DNA of 64,000 nt from Bacillus sp. FJAT-27264 (lineage in GTDB: Bacteria; Bacillota; Bacilli; Paenibacillales; Paenibacillaceae): NCBI RefSeq assembly GCF_001682855.1, contig NZ_MAQW01000003.1:35793-99792 (forward strand), given 5' to 3'. The notes beneath the pieces were generated by a model. The model searched no databases. It worked only from the letters and a program-made list of their open reading frames with translations, and was not told the origin of the DNA. Position numbers and translations under genes: made by a program. How positions within the stretch are numbered: the first letter of the stretch is position 1; every line of letters starts with the position of its first letter. Shown one piece after another: positions 1-9,041 of the stretch.

Positions 1-109
1 CCGCATGCTGTGCCAAATCAATGGAATTTCGAAAAGAATCGGCAGGTGTCTTGCCCTCCATTACTGGCGCCAAATCAAGAATCGATAAACGTGTGCTGCG
101 GGTTGTCAT
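1..109 (-). CDS. LLM-class flavin-dependent oxidoreductase, N-terminus only (runs off the window)
   Basis: Leftward reading frame starting at ATG 109 and open to the window edge. The 36 visible residues (MTTRSTRLSILDLAPVMEGK, then a segment ending ..SIDLAQHA) match the N-terminus of bacterial luciferase-like monooxygenases, where the L-D-L-A-P strand opens the TIM barrel and the following helix precedes the usual GY.R.W.AEHH segment, which is cut off here. It lies 16 bp downstream of the MarR gene and is probably its co-transcribed target. The substrate cannot be told from this fragment. Confidence 0.72.
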   Translation of the reverse strand, partial: MTTRSTRLSILDLAPVMEGKTPADSFRNSIDLAQHA

Positions 110-125
110 AGGTTGTAGAGCCTCC

Positions 126-524
126 TTATTTCTGGTGTACATTGCGTGCTATACGCTCAATAAAGTCAGTCAGTGCCTGAATTTCGGCGTCTGAAAAATC
201 ATCAGTCATCTTCTGATAAAATTCCTCACTACGCTGCCACAGCTCTTTCAGCTCCGCTTCGCCAAGCTTGGTCAGAGAAAGCAGCGTAATGCGCTTGTCG
301 GCTTCACTCTTGCGCGTTGTTATCAGTTCCTGCTGCTTGAGCTGCTGTAAATGCCTTGTAATGGCAGCAGCATCCAGTCCAATCGACGCTTGCAAATCAG
401 GCTGGCTAAGCTCGCCACGATCATGAATGTAATCTAGTATTTCCAGCTTGGTGCAGCTCGTGTTAACATGTGCACTAAATGCTTGGTTCATTTCTTTATT
501 CAGTACATGCAAGCGATAAAACAC
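126..524 (-). CDS. MarR family transcriptional regulator
   Basis: A 132-residue winged-helix repressor in the GTG-start reading. The HTH lies at about residues 40-75 (LSQPDLQASIGLDAAAITRH), followed by the wing with the conserved D-K-R-I motif. Flanking helices form the dimer interface. Regulators of this type usually respond to phenolics or oxidants. Its likely operators are the two tandem palindromes just upstream, and its likely target is the adjacent flavin monooxygenase. The start is uncertain: GTG 524 has a poor ribosome site, whereas a good AGGTGAT site at 558-564 precedes an in-frame ATC at 554 that would give a typical MarR N-terminus. No ATG exists between them. Confidence 0.88.
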   Translation of the reverse strand: MFYRLHVLNKEMNQAFSAHVNTSCTKLEILDYIHDRGELSQPDLQASIGLDAAAITRHLQQLKQQELITTRKSEADKRITLLSLTKLGEAELKELWQRSEEFYQKMTDDFSDAEIQALTDFIERIARNVHQK

Positions 525-573
525 CTTTTCCCGGTCAGAGCATTTCTTAACGATATGATCACCTCATTATTCA

Positions 574-597
574 TTGATGCATCAATTGATATATCAA
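574..597. promoter_or_regulatory. Two tandem perfect 12-bp palindromes, probable MarR operators
   Basis: TTGATGCATCAA (574-585) is followed with no gap by TTGATATATCAA (586-597). Both are perfect palindromes of the form TTGATNNATCAA, directly upstream of the leftward MarR gene. On that strand the second copy supplies a TTGATA -35-like hexamer, so a bound dimer would block the promoter. The sites are seen in the sequence; the assignment to this MarR protein is inferred from position and from the usual architecture of autoregulated MarR genes. Confidence 0.65.
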
Positions 598-878
598 GGA
601 TTATAGCTAACCTACTTAAGAAATGCAACCTTAACTACTTTCCGGCTTGCAACAGTGCGGATCGACAAGGCAAATCGACGAGTTTCTATGCCCAATGGGA
701 TGACACGTGTCTAGATACTCGAATGGATAATTTTAGGTAGATTTATTCATCGATAAATGGTACATTATTTTGGGATAAATAGAACAGGTGTTCGTATTCG
801 ATGTGTGTTATTGGGATCACGCGCAAGTCAGAATATACGTTTTGTCTCATATTATTAATATTTGGGAGGATATCGGAC
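598..878. other. Intergenic stretch without recognisable gene
   Basis: About 280 bp between the MarR operators and the methyltransferase. The open frames across it have no ribosome binding site or family resemblance. The only signal is the Shine-Dalgarno site GGGAGGA at 864-870 that serves the methyltransferase. Confidence 0.6.
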
Positions 879-1691
879 ATGTCAAAGAACTCTGCTTATC
901 GAACAAACATTATAGGTGCTGGCGAGGTTGGTAGCGCTATTACGGTTGAGATGGCTAAGAATTCTATTCACAAAACAAATAGCATCTTTTGGGACACACA
1001 AGGAAATGACGTCATAGGAGCAACAGCACTCCCTTTCTATGGAGCATTTGTCTCAGAAGAGAAACTTCAGCTTTTTGGCGATGTTTCAGGGAAAACAATG
1101 CTGGAGATCGGCTGTGGAAGCGGCCATTCCTTGCAGTATCAAGGGGAAAACGGAGCCTCTGAATTATGGGGTACAGATATCTCAGAACGACAAATCGAAA
1201 AGGCAACGCAACATTTAGAGGCATACGGCCTTTCAGCAAAATTCATCTGTTCTCCCATGGAAGAAGAATGTGGCATACCCGTGGATTATTTTGACTTTGT
1301 TTATTCTGTTTATGCTATAGGCTGGACCACCGAGCTTGAGGGTACTTTTAGCCGGATTGCTTCTTATCTTAAAAAAGACGGTGTGTTTATTTTCAGCTGG
1401 TCTCACCCTATACATAAATGTGTTGCTGCAGAAAATGATATACTTGCTTTTAAAAAATGCTATTTCGATAAATCTTGGTATTCGGTAGCTCTTGGTGAGG
1501 GTGAAATCACCTTATCGGATCGCAAACTATCAACCTATGTGAATGCGCTCTCAAAAGCGGGATTTGTTATAGAGGAAATGGTAGAGGAATCTGATGATGA
1601 TCTTTTGCAAACACATGACGAAAACATTGATTTTGCCAAAAAAGCAAAAATGCTCCCGGTAACTTTTGTGATCAAAGCAAGAAAACTATAG
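879..1691 (+). CDS. Class I SAM-dependent methyltransferase
   Basis: A 270-residue protein when started at ATG 879, chosen because GGGAGGA (864-870) lies 8 bp upstream; ATG 951 is a weaker alternative. Motif I LEIGCGSG (residues 75-82) binds S-adenosylmethionine. Later motifs include the acidic strand end GTDIS and the post-motif segment YSVYAIGW, where the Rossmann fold normally continues. This is the Methyltransf_11/25 type, usually acting on small molecules. The acceptor is unknown. The gene stands alone and ends in a strong hairpin. The residues before about 25 are not typical of the family and may be an extension. Confidence 0.85.
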   Translation: MSKNSAYRTNIIGAGEVGSAITVEMAKNSIHKTNSIFWDTQGNDVIGATALPFYGAFVSEEKLQLFGDVSGKTMLEIGCGSGHSLQYQGENGASELWGTDISERQIEKATQHLEAYGLSAKFICSPMEEECGIPVDYFDFVYSVYAIGWTTELEGTFSRIASYLKKDGVFIFSWSHPIHKCVAAENDILAFKKCYFDKSWYSVALGEGEITLSDRKLSTYVNALSKAGFVIEEMVEESDDDLLQTHDENIDFAKKAKMLPVTFVIKARKL

Positions 1692-1752
1692 TATGCGATA
1701 GCTCAAGCCATGAAATAAGAAGAATGTACTCCGATTCCCTTCGTGCATAAAT

Positions 1753-1781
1753 AGAGCAATCGCCTTAGGGGCGATTGCTCT
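1753..1781. terminator. Bidirectional terminator between methyltransferase and GH2 gene
   Basis: Inverted repeat AGAGCAATCGCC / GGCGATTGCTCT around a TTAG-type loop, lying between two convergent genes. U-rich flanks are short, so efficiency may differ by direction. Confidence 0.75.
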
Positions 1782-1801
1782 TAATTAAGGGATGAACTTC
1801 T

Positions 1802-3571
1802 TTACGCCATATTAATCTCCCGGACCTTCTCCAACGTCACTTTCGGTTTACGGTCTTCGGTCAGCAGGCCGTTTACCTCATCTTGCACGTCCGTAATCTG
1901 TGTATAACAGTAGCCGGAAATAAACGGAATGGCTTTAATCGCTCTGGTTATGCTGCCAAACCGCTCCAGGAAAGCTTCTTCGTTATCCACCTGATTGCCG
2001 TACCCCCAGCCCTGTTCGCTCTTGAAAGCAATTCCTCCAAACTCGCTGATGATAATCGGTTGGCCTTTATAACTGTAGCCTTGGGCGAAGGCAAACTTCC
2101 ACTCGTTGTACGTACCGCTATTACCGGTGATAGAGTCTTTATCCTTGTAAGTTTCGTACAAATCTTCACCCCGCTCCACATAATCATGAAGGGTCAAAAT
2201 ATCAGAAACAGTGTGCTCCCATCCGTCATTGGTGATGACCGGACGATAGGGATCGATAGATTTGGTTAGATGATAAATGCCTTCCGTAAATTTTTGCTGC
2301 CGGACATCATGAATAATATTCTGAATGCCCCACGATTCGTTAAAGGGTACCCAGGTGATAATGCAAGGATGATTGTACTGCTGCTGCACGACCTCTAACC
2401 ATTCCTTAGTAAAACGCTCCACGGCCTCATCGTTATATTCATAAGCGGCTGCCATTTCGGACCAGACCAGCATACCTTTTACATCGCACCAGTATAGGAA
2501 CCGGGCGTCTTCAATTTTCATATGCTTACGTAGACCGTTGTAGCCCATCTCGGCGATCGCCTCGATATCTTCAATCAGCGCCTCTTCGGACGGAGGCGTC
2601 AGATGACTTTCGGTCCAGTAACCCTGATCCAGGATCAGTCTTTGATACAGTGGAATATTGTTCAATAGGATTTGTCCGTCTTTGATCGAAATTTTACGCA
2701 TACCGAAATAAGAGCCTACCCGGTCGATCTCACGTTCTCCTTCGTACAGCACAAACTCCACGTCAAACAAATTCGGATTACCCGGCGACCACAGGTTTTG
2801 CAGCCAAGGCCCGTTAATGCCGTTCATCATGCTGGTTTCCACCGATAGCCAGTCTCTGTCCACCGAAAGGCTCAGCTTTCTTACCTTTTCCCCCTTAAAT
2901 GTAATTTCTGTCTCCAGCCGGAGATCCTTATTGTCTTTTGTACCGTGCATGCGAAAATCAAACCGGATCATTTGACGATCGATGTCCGGCGTCATTTTCA
3001 CCATATCCAGGCGGGTTTCATGAACATGTTCGAGCCAGACGCTTTTCCAAATGCCTGTCGTCTGCACATAGAACGAGTCATGATTCCGGCCGGCCCAGCG
3101 CTGCTTGCCCCGGGGTTGCAGACAGCTGTCACTGTCTTCGACCTTCAGCACAATCTCATTTTCCCCGCCTTGCGCCAGCAGATCGGTAATATCAAAGGAA
3201 AACCGGGCATACGCCCCTTCATGTTCCCCCGCAAAACTGCCGTTAACCCAGCAGGTAGCTTTATAATCCACACCTTCAAAATGCAATATCGTCCGTTTCC
3301 CTTCCGCCTCTGGAGAAAGCGTCAGTTGTCTGCGGTACCAGATCTGCGGATGGAACTTCTCCTCTCCAATCCCGCTCGCCCCTGTTTCATAGGTAAACGG
3401 AACGTTTATTTTTTGTGAGTCCGGAAAATGGTCCATCCAACGTTCTGCAACGCCGGCTTTGTCATCATCGAAGCTGAAATCCCACTCCCCGTTCAGATCC
3501 AGCCATAGGCTCCGTACAAATTGAGGTCGCGGATAGTTTTTCATATAAAATTTCGTAGTTGCTGCGGGCAC
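1802..3571 (-). CDS. Glycoside hydrolase family 2 (beta-galactosidase / beta-glucuronidase type)
   Basis: A 589-residue retaining glycosidase. Order: N-terminal sugar-binding jelly roll (about 15-185), immunoglobulin-like domain (about 190-295), TIM barrel (about 300-589). The acid/base Glu is E412 in PFNESWG and the nucleophile Glu is E510 in IISEFGG. There is no signal peptide, so it acts in the cytoplasm on imported oligosaccharides. It is shorter than LacZ and resembles the compact GH2 enzymes often linked to plant polysaccharide use; the precise sugar is not certain. The GTG start at 3571 is preferred because GAGAGGA lies upstream; ATG 3544 has no ribosome site. It is divergent from the AraC regulator at 3706, its likely activator. 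Confidence 0.9.
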   Translation of the reverse strand: MPAATTKFYMKNYPRPQFVRSLWLDLNGEWDFSFDDDKAGVAERWMDHFPDSQKINVPFTYETGASGIGEEKFHPQIWYRRQLTLSPEAEGKRTILHFEGVDYKATCWVNGSFAGEHEGAYARFSFDITDLLAQGGENEIVLKVEDSDSCLQPRGKQRWAGRNHDSFYVQTTGIWKSVWLEHVHETRLDMVKMTPDIDRQMIRFDFRMHGTKDNKDLRLETEITFKGEKVRKLSLSVDRDWLSVETSMMNGINGPWLQNLWSPGNPNLFDVEFVLYEGEREIDRVGSYFGMRKISIKDGQILLNNIPLYQRLILDQGYWTESHLTPPSEEALIEDIEAIAEMGYNGLRKHMKIEDARFLYWCDVKGMLVWSEMAAAYEYNDEAVERFTKEWLEVVQQQYNHPCIITWVPFNESWGIQNIIHDVRQQKFTEGIYHLTKSIDPYRPVITNDGWEHTVSDILTLHDYVERGEDLYETYKDKDSITGNSGTYNEWKFAFAQGYSYKGQPIIISEFGGIAFKSEQGWGYGNQVDNEEAFLERFGSITRAIKAIPFISGYCYTQITDVQDEVNGLLTEDRKPKVTLEKVREINMA

Positions 3572-3705
3572 TTTAGCACCTATCCTCTCTGATCGCTGAA
3601 GTATTCTCTGTATTTCTTATCACAGATTACTATCTTGTTCAGAGAAAGAAAATGATTTATCCTATCTAATGACTGATCTATTATCTTTTTAAGGAGCGAA
3701 AACCT

Positions 3706-4497
3706 TTGATATATTTAAAGCGGTGCGGATATAATGTTATTCATCCAGAGGGTTTTACCATCGACCGCCCGGACGGCTCCGGCGATTACGTATTTGTCTT
3801 CTTCCGGAGTAGAATGGAGCTTAGGATTCAGTCAAACGTTGTGTTTGCTGAACCTAATTCCTTTATTATTTTTAACAAAAATAGCCCGTATTTCTACCGT
3901 GATGCCGAACAACCGCTGGTCCATGACTGGTTCCATTTTGAGATGGAGGAAGCGGAGTCCTTTTTCGCTCGGCTGAATCTCCCTCTGGATACCTTAATCA
4001 AAGCACACGACCCCTTTTATATTTCCAGAAAGGTGAATGAGATTCATTGGGAGAATCTGCAGAACGGAACCTTCCGCAATGAAATCATCGATTATACCAT
4101 TCGCTCTCTGTTCATGAAGCTTAGCGATATTCGGAATCATGTGGAGCCTCACAATCAAATTAGTAAATACTACGATTCGTTCCTGAATTTGAGAAATGAA
4201 GTGTTCAGTTCTCCTTCTGTTTGCTATACCGTCGAATTTTTGGCAGATAAGATGAATATGAGCCGGTCTTATTTTCAGCATATGTACAAACAAATCTTCG
4301 GCATATCGGTAATTAATGACATCATTCTTAACAGGCTAGGACATGCCTCCTATTTACTGAAGAACACATCGTATACAATTAGCCATATTTCCGGCATTTG
4401 CGGTTATGAGAACGATGTACACTTTATGCGGCAATTCAAAAAGTTCGTAGGTCTAACCCCGAGTGAATACAGAGGAAGGTCTGATGTTGGTCATTAA
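3706..4497 (+). CDS. AraC family transcriptional regulator
   Basis: A 263-residue activator starting at TTG 3706 with AAGGAG at 3691-3696. The N-terminal cupin-like sensor region (about 15-130) is followed by two HTH motifs at the C-terminus (about 165-260), including LADKMNMSRSYFQHMYKQ and the second-helix signature ending GLTPSEYR. It is divergent from the GH2 glycosidase with a 134-bp shared control region, the usual layout for a sugar-responsive AraC regulator and its target. Confidence 0.9.
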   Translation: MIYLKRCGYNVIHPEGFTIDRPDGSGDYVFVFFRSRMELRIQSNVVFAEPNSFIIFNKNSPYFYRDAEQPLVHDWFHFEMEEAESFFARLNLPLDTLIKAHDPFYISRKVNEIHWENLQNGTFRNEIIDYTIRSLFMKLSDIRNHVEPHNQISKYYDSFLNLRNEVFSSPSVCYTVEFLADKMNMSRSYFQHMYKQIFGISVINDIILNRLGHASYLLKNTSYTISHISGICGYENDVHFMRQFKKFVGLTPSEYRGRSDVGH

Positions 4498-4532
4498 TTC
4501 TATATGTGCCTCTCTCATATCTCTATAATAAA

Positions 4533-4572
4533 AAGGCGCAAGCCCTCCCTGTCTCGGGGGCTTACGCCTAGG
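4533..4572. terminator. Terminator between AraC and stalk-domain genes
   Basis: GGCGCAAGCCC pairs with GGGGGCTTACGCC after an A-rich run, between convergent genes. It can serve both directions; the A-run gives the leftward transcript its U-tract. Confidence 0.75.
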
Positions 4573-4599
4573 ATGTGGTCGTTATTCATTTACCGTTGT

Positions 4600-5526
4600 T
4601 TAGTAGGTAGTATAGTACATAGGGACCAAGTCACCATCGTTGTCAATCAAATAACCATCAAACACTTTCGTTTTTACATTGTAACTTAAATAGAAATTAG
4701 ATTTACGAATGTGGTAATACCCATTATTTAAAGCTTCAATGTTCTGGGAGCCAAATGCATCCGTATAGATCGGAGAATCAAAGTCTAAATACACAACAAA
4801 ACTTACATCATATGTGCCGTATTTGGATTGGAGGTCTTGTGCGACAGGCTTCAATAATCTGAAGATGTGAGTGCTATCTGATGCATTATTGATTAGGGTT
4901 TTGAAATTTTCAAAGTCAAACTCTACGCCAATAAGTAATTTATCTTTAACAACTGTAATGTACGATACGTTGTATTGACTGCCATCTGCGGATAACTTTG
5001 AGTAATTTTGATCTAGATAGTTTTGGATTTGTTGAGGTGTTGGTGTTGACGTTGACGTGCCAGGTTTAGGAGCCTGGGTCGCTGGCATGATGAATGGAGT
5101 GTTACCATTGCCACTAAAAACCTCAATGATATTGCCATTGTTTGTGATATTTAAAGATGCGCCAGTTGCTTCACTGATGAATCTTAATGGAACGAATACT
5201 TTTCCTCCTACAACAGTAGGTGCGACTTGGAGTTTCACTGGTGCACCGTTTACATATGCTGTTTTATTACCAACATTAAGAATAATTTTAGTCTCACCTT
5301 TAGTAGCAACAACTTGCTTTTTCTGTTGATCCCAAGAAGATGTTATTCCTAGCATCTTAAATACAGGTGTGAATTGAACTAAAGTAGTACCGTCAACGAC
5401 GATAGGACTCTGATCAAATAGAACCGCTTGTCCATCGACAACAACGTTCTTTCTAGCGTCTGCACTTACACTTGAAGACATAAGTGTTAGTAGCAGTGTG
5501 ATGATGATTGCAACTTGCTTTTTCAT
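4600..5526 (-). CDS. Secreted stalk-domain (copper amine oxidase N-terminal domain) protein
   Basis: A 308-residue exported protein: signal peptide 1-23 (ending VSADA), a copper amine oxidase N-terminal/stalk domain at about 27-140 with the typical VPLRFISEATG motif, a Pro/Thr linker (about 145-165), and a C-terminal domain of about 140 residues I do not recognise. The stalk domain is a common cell-surface module in Paenibacillus and does not imply amine oxidase activity. The start of the C-terminal domain (TPQQIQNYLDQNYSKL) resembles that of the 628-residue protein at 45350-47236. An ATG start with a GGAGAAT-type site fits. Confidence 0.8.
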   Translation of the reverse strand: MKKQVAIIITLLLTLMSSSVSADARKNVVVDGQAVLFDQSPIVVDGTTLVQFTPVFKMLGITSSWDQQKKQVVATKGETKIILNVGNKTAYVNGAPVKLQVAPTVVGGKVFVPLRFISEATGASLNITNNGNIIEVFSGNGNTPFIMPATQAPKPGTSTSTPTPQQIQNYLDQNYSKLSADGSQYNVSYITVVKDKLLIGVEFDFENFKTLINNASDSTHIFRLLKPVAQDLQSKYGTYDVSFVVYLDFDSPIYTDAFGSQNIEALNNGYYHIRKSNFYLSYNVKTKVFDGYLIDNDGDLVPMYYTTY

Positions 5527-5760
5527 TTAAATATTCTCCTTTTAAGCATAATCTAGGTAGTTCGATATCATGGTTTATACATGTGGTTAACCAAGACTTT
5601 TTACCTAGTAATATATTACTATTTTATATAATCGATTAACAGGTCATATTTTCCAAAATTACTTATAAGAAAATCTTTTGGAGGAATTTTGAAAAGGTTT
5701 TTTATCTTCAAGCTGATCAATCGCTGAAGAAGTCTGCTTCTATACGAGAGAGTGAAACAA

Positions 5761-5788
5761 AAAGAGCCCTCGTTTTGGAGGGCTCTTT
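5761..5788 (-). terminator. Terminator, leftward
   Basis: AAAGAGCCCTC / GAGGGCTCTTT hairpin with a T-tract on the minus strand. It lies just past the stop of the TraX-like remnant and is likely that gene's surviving terminator. Confidence 0.75.
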
Positions 5789-5827
5789 AAAGATAAATTC
5801 TCAAAGTCCATTCTGTTCCAGGTATTC

Positions 5828-5920
5828 TTACCTCAATATAAATTCCAGTATTGATAATATCCATAAATGCAAAGGATAAAAGACGTAGAATAAATATTTG
5901 GAAAAGTTAATGGTATGCAT
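5828..5920 (-). pseudogene. C-terminal remnant of a TraX-like / acyltransferase-type membrane protein
   Basis: The leftward frame ends in about 30 residues, with KYLFYVFYPLHLWILSIL, then a stop. The K-Y-x-F-Y-x-F-Y-P-x-H-L pattern is the hallmark C-terminal helix of TraX-family membrane proteins. Upstream the frame is closed by a stop after three more codons, and no other frame of 5921-6170 gives a continuous membrane protein, so this is a decayed gene rather than a small protein. Its terminator is still present at 5761-5788. Confidence 0.5.
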
Positions 5921-6174
5921 ACGAGTTCTTCATCCTTTGATTCTTTTAATTTAGAAATGAAAGAGTTCTTTTTTCAAGGCTTTAGTATAACTGATTTATT
6001 GCCTCCTTGCATCTCACCTTGCCCCGAAAGGACGGGCATTTATCTTACTTTTGCTAGTGACTACATCGGTATCCCTTTGTTATTCCTAGCCATCATTTCA
6101 AATCCTGAGTTTTTCCTGTCACCCCAATGGGCCGTGCTGCCTGTGACAGTAAACCAGCAAACCGATTACAGCTT

Positions 6175-6813
6175 CTATTCAAGAATATGACAATCCTCTA
6201 ATATTTCCGGCTTATAGCGCATGCTATCTGCATCGGTAATTGAACGAATGACTTTACACGGAACGCCTGCAGCGAAGGAGTTTTCTGGAATATCATGTGT
6301 TACAACGCTCCCTGCACCAATCACGCAGCCGTCACCGATCGTTACACCTCCACAAACCGTTACATTGGCAGAGAGCCATACATTGCTGCCGATAGTTACG
6401 GGCTTTGCATAGCATAAGGATTTGATATCTCCATGTTGATCAATCATCTGTTGACGCTCTGCGGCAATAAAGGGGTGACTCGGGGTAACAATGGTTACAT
6501 TGGGGCCAAACATTGTATGATTCCCGATGGTAACCTTGGCATCATCCTGCACAGTAAGGTTATAATTGGCGAAGAAATGATCGCCGATCTCGGTATGGAC
6601 TCCATAATGAAAAAAAATCGGACCTTGCATAAAGCAATGCTCTCCCTTACTAGCAAGCAATTGCTTAAGGATGTCTTCGCGTTCTTCAGTCTGCTCCTCA
6701 AACGTACTGCTATATTGTTGGCTAAGGTTGTGAGCACGCCGTTTGATCTTTTTTAGCTCAGGGTGACCTGGACTAAATAATAGGCCACGAAAAATTCTCT
6801 CTTCTTCTGTCAT
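6175..6813 (-). CDS. Sugar O-acetyltransferase (maltose/galactoside acetyltransferase type)
   Basis: A 212-residue cytoplasmic acetyl-CoA transferase of the left-handed beta-helix class. The N-terminal helical cap (about 1-60) is followed by hexapeptide repeats (about 75-190), including YNLTVQDDAKVTIG, IGSNVWLSANVTVCGG and VTIGDGCVIGAGSVV. The catalytic His is likely in the TPSHP segment. It is slightly longer than the roughly 185-200 residues usual for Maa/LacA. These enzymes acetylate non-metabolised sugars for detoxification. It stands alone. Confidence 0.88.
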   Translation of the reverse strand: MTEEERIFRGLLFSPGHPELKKIKRRAHNLSQQYSSTFEEQTEEREDILKQLLASKGEHCFMQGPIFFHYGVHTEIGDHFFANYNLTVQDDAKVTIGNHTMFGPNVTIVTPSHPFIAAERQQMIDQHGDIKSLCYAKPVTIGSNVWLSANVTVCGGVTIGDGCVIGAGSVVTHDIPENSFAAGVPCKVIRSITDADSMRYKPEILEDCHILE

Positions 6814-6943
6814 CGTTATAACCCCTCTGGTTTAGGTTTGATTTATCTTTGTATCCGATGAAATTATTAAATATTTAATAAATAGGCTTTATAAAGTAAA
6901 TACATAATGTTCGATCTCCACCATTTTGTCAAGGAAGGAATAT

Positions 6944-6972
6944 TAAAAAACCTCGGAAATGTTATCCGAGGC
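6944..6972 (-). terminator. Terminator of the broken GNAT gene
   Basis: CCTCGGA / TCCGAGG stem with a TTTTTT tract on the minus strand, about 80 bp past the stop of the 7054-7526 pseudogene. Confidence 0.7.
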
Positions 6973-7053
6973 CTAATTTATACTGTAAGTTCAATTTCGA
7001 TATACTCTGGTCCGATAAGCTATATAAATAATCTGGTGTCTCACAAATTCTTT

Positions 7054-7526
7054 TTACTGTAAGATTTTAAGCAAGTTGTACCAGCTTATACCACCGTGCT
7101 TGGAATCAGAAAGCCCGTGGTTCACAAATCCTAACTTTTCGTAAAAAGGAACAAGTTCTTCTTTACACATTAAAGTAATTCCTGATCGTCCATTCTCTAT
7201 AGAAATAGACTCCATTTTATCAATTAGATACTTCGCTAACCCTTGATTTCTCGCCTGTCTGGATACTGCTAATCCTAAAACACTTTGATAGCCTCCTTTC
7301 TTTGGATTTTCTTTTATTTTCGTAAAAAGATCGTCTGTTATATAAGGCTCAGTAATAATAGGTCCATTAATATAACTTTTTCCGCAACAATAAACGTGTC
7401 AGCGATTAATCCAATTCTCTCCACAAAAGCTTCTTTGCTGGCCGCTTCTTCTTTGGAAAAACCTTCATTTTCAATGAAAAGCAACTGCTCCAAATCCTTA
7501 AGCTGAACATTCCGTAAAGTAATCAT
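7054..7526 (-). pseudogene. GNAT family N-acetyltransferase, broken by a frame-shifting deletion
   Basis: The N-terminal part reads in one frame from ATG 7526 to about 7384 (MITLRNVQLKDLEQLLFIEN and on to TFIVAEK). The rest continues in another frame from about 7382 to the TAA at 7054: SYINGPIITEPYITDDLF, then LGLAVSRQARNQGLAKYLID (acetyl-CoA-binding motif A), then LVPFYEKLGFVNHG (motif B). Homologs normally carry several residues between the A-E segment and Y-I-N-G-P, so the lesion looks like a small out-of-frame deletion rather than a single-base slip. Both halves are otherwise intact, so the loss is recent or a sequencing error. Confidence 0.8.
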
Positions 7527-7685
7527 TATTTGAAATCCTCATTTCGATCTTATGGCAGTTCCATACACAAGCTTTCGGTTAGTATAACAAATGTTAATAT
7601 TCAGTTCCACAACAAGGCGGCGAACAGTCATACCTTATTTCAATAGAAATGTAAAAAGGACTTACAGCAGCACGCCGCCGGAATA

Positions 7686-7765
7686 TAAAAATCCCCTCAT
7701 GTTTACAGGAAGAGTTCACGATCACGCGATCTCTTATTGCTCTGTTTACTATGAGGGGATTTTTG
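7686..7765 (-). terminator. Terminator of the codBA operon
   Basis: AAAATCCCCTCAT (7690s) pairs with ATGAGGGGATTTTT (about 7750-7763) across a long loop that contains a second small stem (GATCACGCGATC). It lies just downstream of the codA stop. Confidence 0.65.
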
Positions 7766-7772
7766 GGATTGA

Positions 7773-9041
7773 TTATTTATTGAAAGTGATCTTCTCCGAA
7801 CCGCCTTCAAGAATGATCGACGTTTCCCGCGGTTTCGTTTCTGCAATTTTGCGGCCGCCTTTGAAGGAATAAAGCACTCCTACTTGTTTGCGAATTGCCT
7901 CATATTCGTTCTCTGCTTCAAGAACGATGAAGTTTGCAGGCTTACCTTCTTCAATGCCGTACACATCTTCGATCTGCAACGTTCTTGCGCTATTTTTCGT
8001 AATGAGATCGATTGAATTCACGATTTGATCGTAACCGAGCAATTGCGAAGCGTGGATGCCCATGTGCAGCACCTGAAGCATATTGCCCGTACCAAGCGGA
8101 TACCATGGATCAAAGATGTCATCATGACCGAAGCACACGTTCAAACCAGCTTCCTGCAATTCTTTGACACGGGTTAGTCCCCGTCTTTTCGGATATGTAT
8201 CGAAACGTCCTTGCAGATGAATGTTGACCAGCGGATTGGAGACGAAATTCAGGTCAGCCATCTTCAGCAATCTGAACAATTTATACGTATATGCGTCATT
8301 GTAGGAGCCCATCGCCGTAGTGTGGCTTGCCGTCGTGCGGGAACCCAATCCGCGTTCGTAGGCTTCCTTGGCGACTACTTCTACGAAACGGGATTGTTCG
8401 TCATCGATTTCATCGCAATGGATGTCTATGAGACGGTCATATTTTTCAGCGAGATCAAATGCCACCTTCATGGAATCAACGCCGTATTCGCGCGTGAATT
8501 CAAAGTGCGGAATACCGCCGACCACGTCAACGCCCATTTTCAGTGCCTCTTCCAGTAGTTCCGCGCCGTTCGGGTAAGAATGAATGCCCTCCTGCGGGAA
8601 AGCGACCAGCTGAATATCGACGAATGGTGCCATTTCTTCTTTCACTTCAAGCAGCGCTTTGACTGCGGTCAGACTTGGATCCGTAACGTCCACATGTGTC
8701 CGTACATGCTGGATGCCCTGCGCTATTTGCCATTTCAGTGCCGTTTTGGAACGCGTTTTAACATCTTCATGTGTCAGGAATGCTTTGCGCTGCGACCAAC
8801 GCTGAATGCCTTCGAATAGTGTCCCGCTCAAATTCCATTCCGGCTCGCCCGCCGTTAGCGTGGTATCCAAGTGAATATGAGGTTCAATGAACGGTGGCAG
8901 TACAAGAGAGCCTTTTACATCAATTACTTCCTCATTTGCAGTTGCTTCAAGCGTCTGCGTGATTTGTTGGAACTTTCCGTCCTTCACGACGACATTCCAT
9001 AGACCTTCTTTACCCCGCAATTTCGCGTTCTGTATAATCAT
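7773..9041 (-). CDS. codA: Cytosine deaminase
   Basis: A 422-residue amidohydrolase that converts cytosine to uracil and ammonia. Metal ligands are visible in PHIHLDTT (H55, H57), the HCDEIDD segment that carries the catalytic Glu/His pair, and GHDDIFDPW (metal-binding Asp). Length and motifs match E. coli CodA (about 427 aa). The start at ATG 9041 lies 32 bp inside the end of codB, showing translational coupling. The product feeds uracil salvage, and the whole unit is controlled by the PyrR-type leader upstream of codB. Confidence 0.93.
   Translation of the reverse strand: MIIQNAKLRGKEGLWNVVVKDGKFQQITQTLEATANEEVIDVKGSLVLPPFIEPHIHLDTTLTAGEPEWNLSGTLFEGIQRWSQRKAFLTHEDVKTRSKTALKWQIAQGIQHVRTHVDVTDPSLTAVKALLEVKEEMAPFVDIQLVAFPQEGIHSYPNGAELLEEALKMGVDVVGGIPHFEFTREYGVDSMKVAFDLAEKYDRLIDIHCDEIDDEQSRFVEVVAKEAYERGLGSRTTASHTTAMGSYNDAYTYKLFRLLKMADLNFVSNPLVNIHLQGRFDTYPKRRGLTRVKELQEAGLNVCFGHDDIFDPWYPLGTGNMLQVLHMGIHASQLLGYDQIVNSIDLITKNSARTLQIEDVYGIEEGKPANFIVLEAENEYEAIRKQVGVLYSFKGGRKIAETKPRETSIILEGGSEKITFNK

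Noticed and set aside
468..740. A 90-codon rightward frame over the MarR start
   Set aside because: It overlaps the MarR gene and its operators, with no ribosome site.
5915..6190. A 91-codon rightward open frame
   Set aside because: No ribosome site and no family resemblance. The opposite strand carries the better-supported TraX-like remnant.
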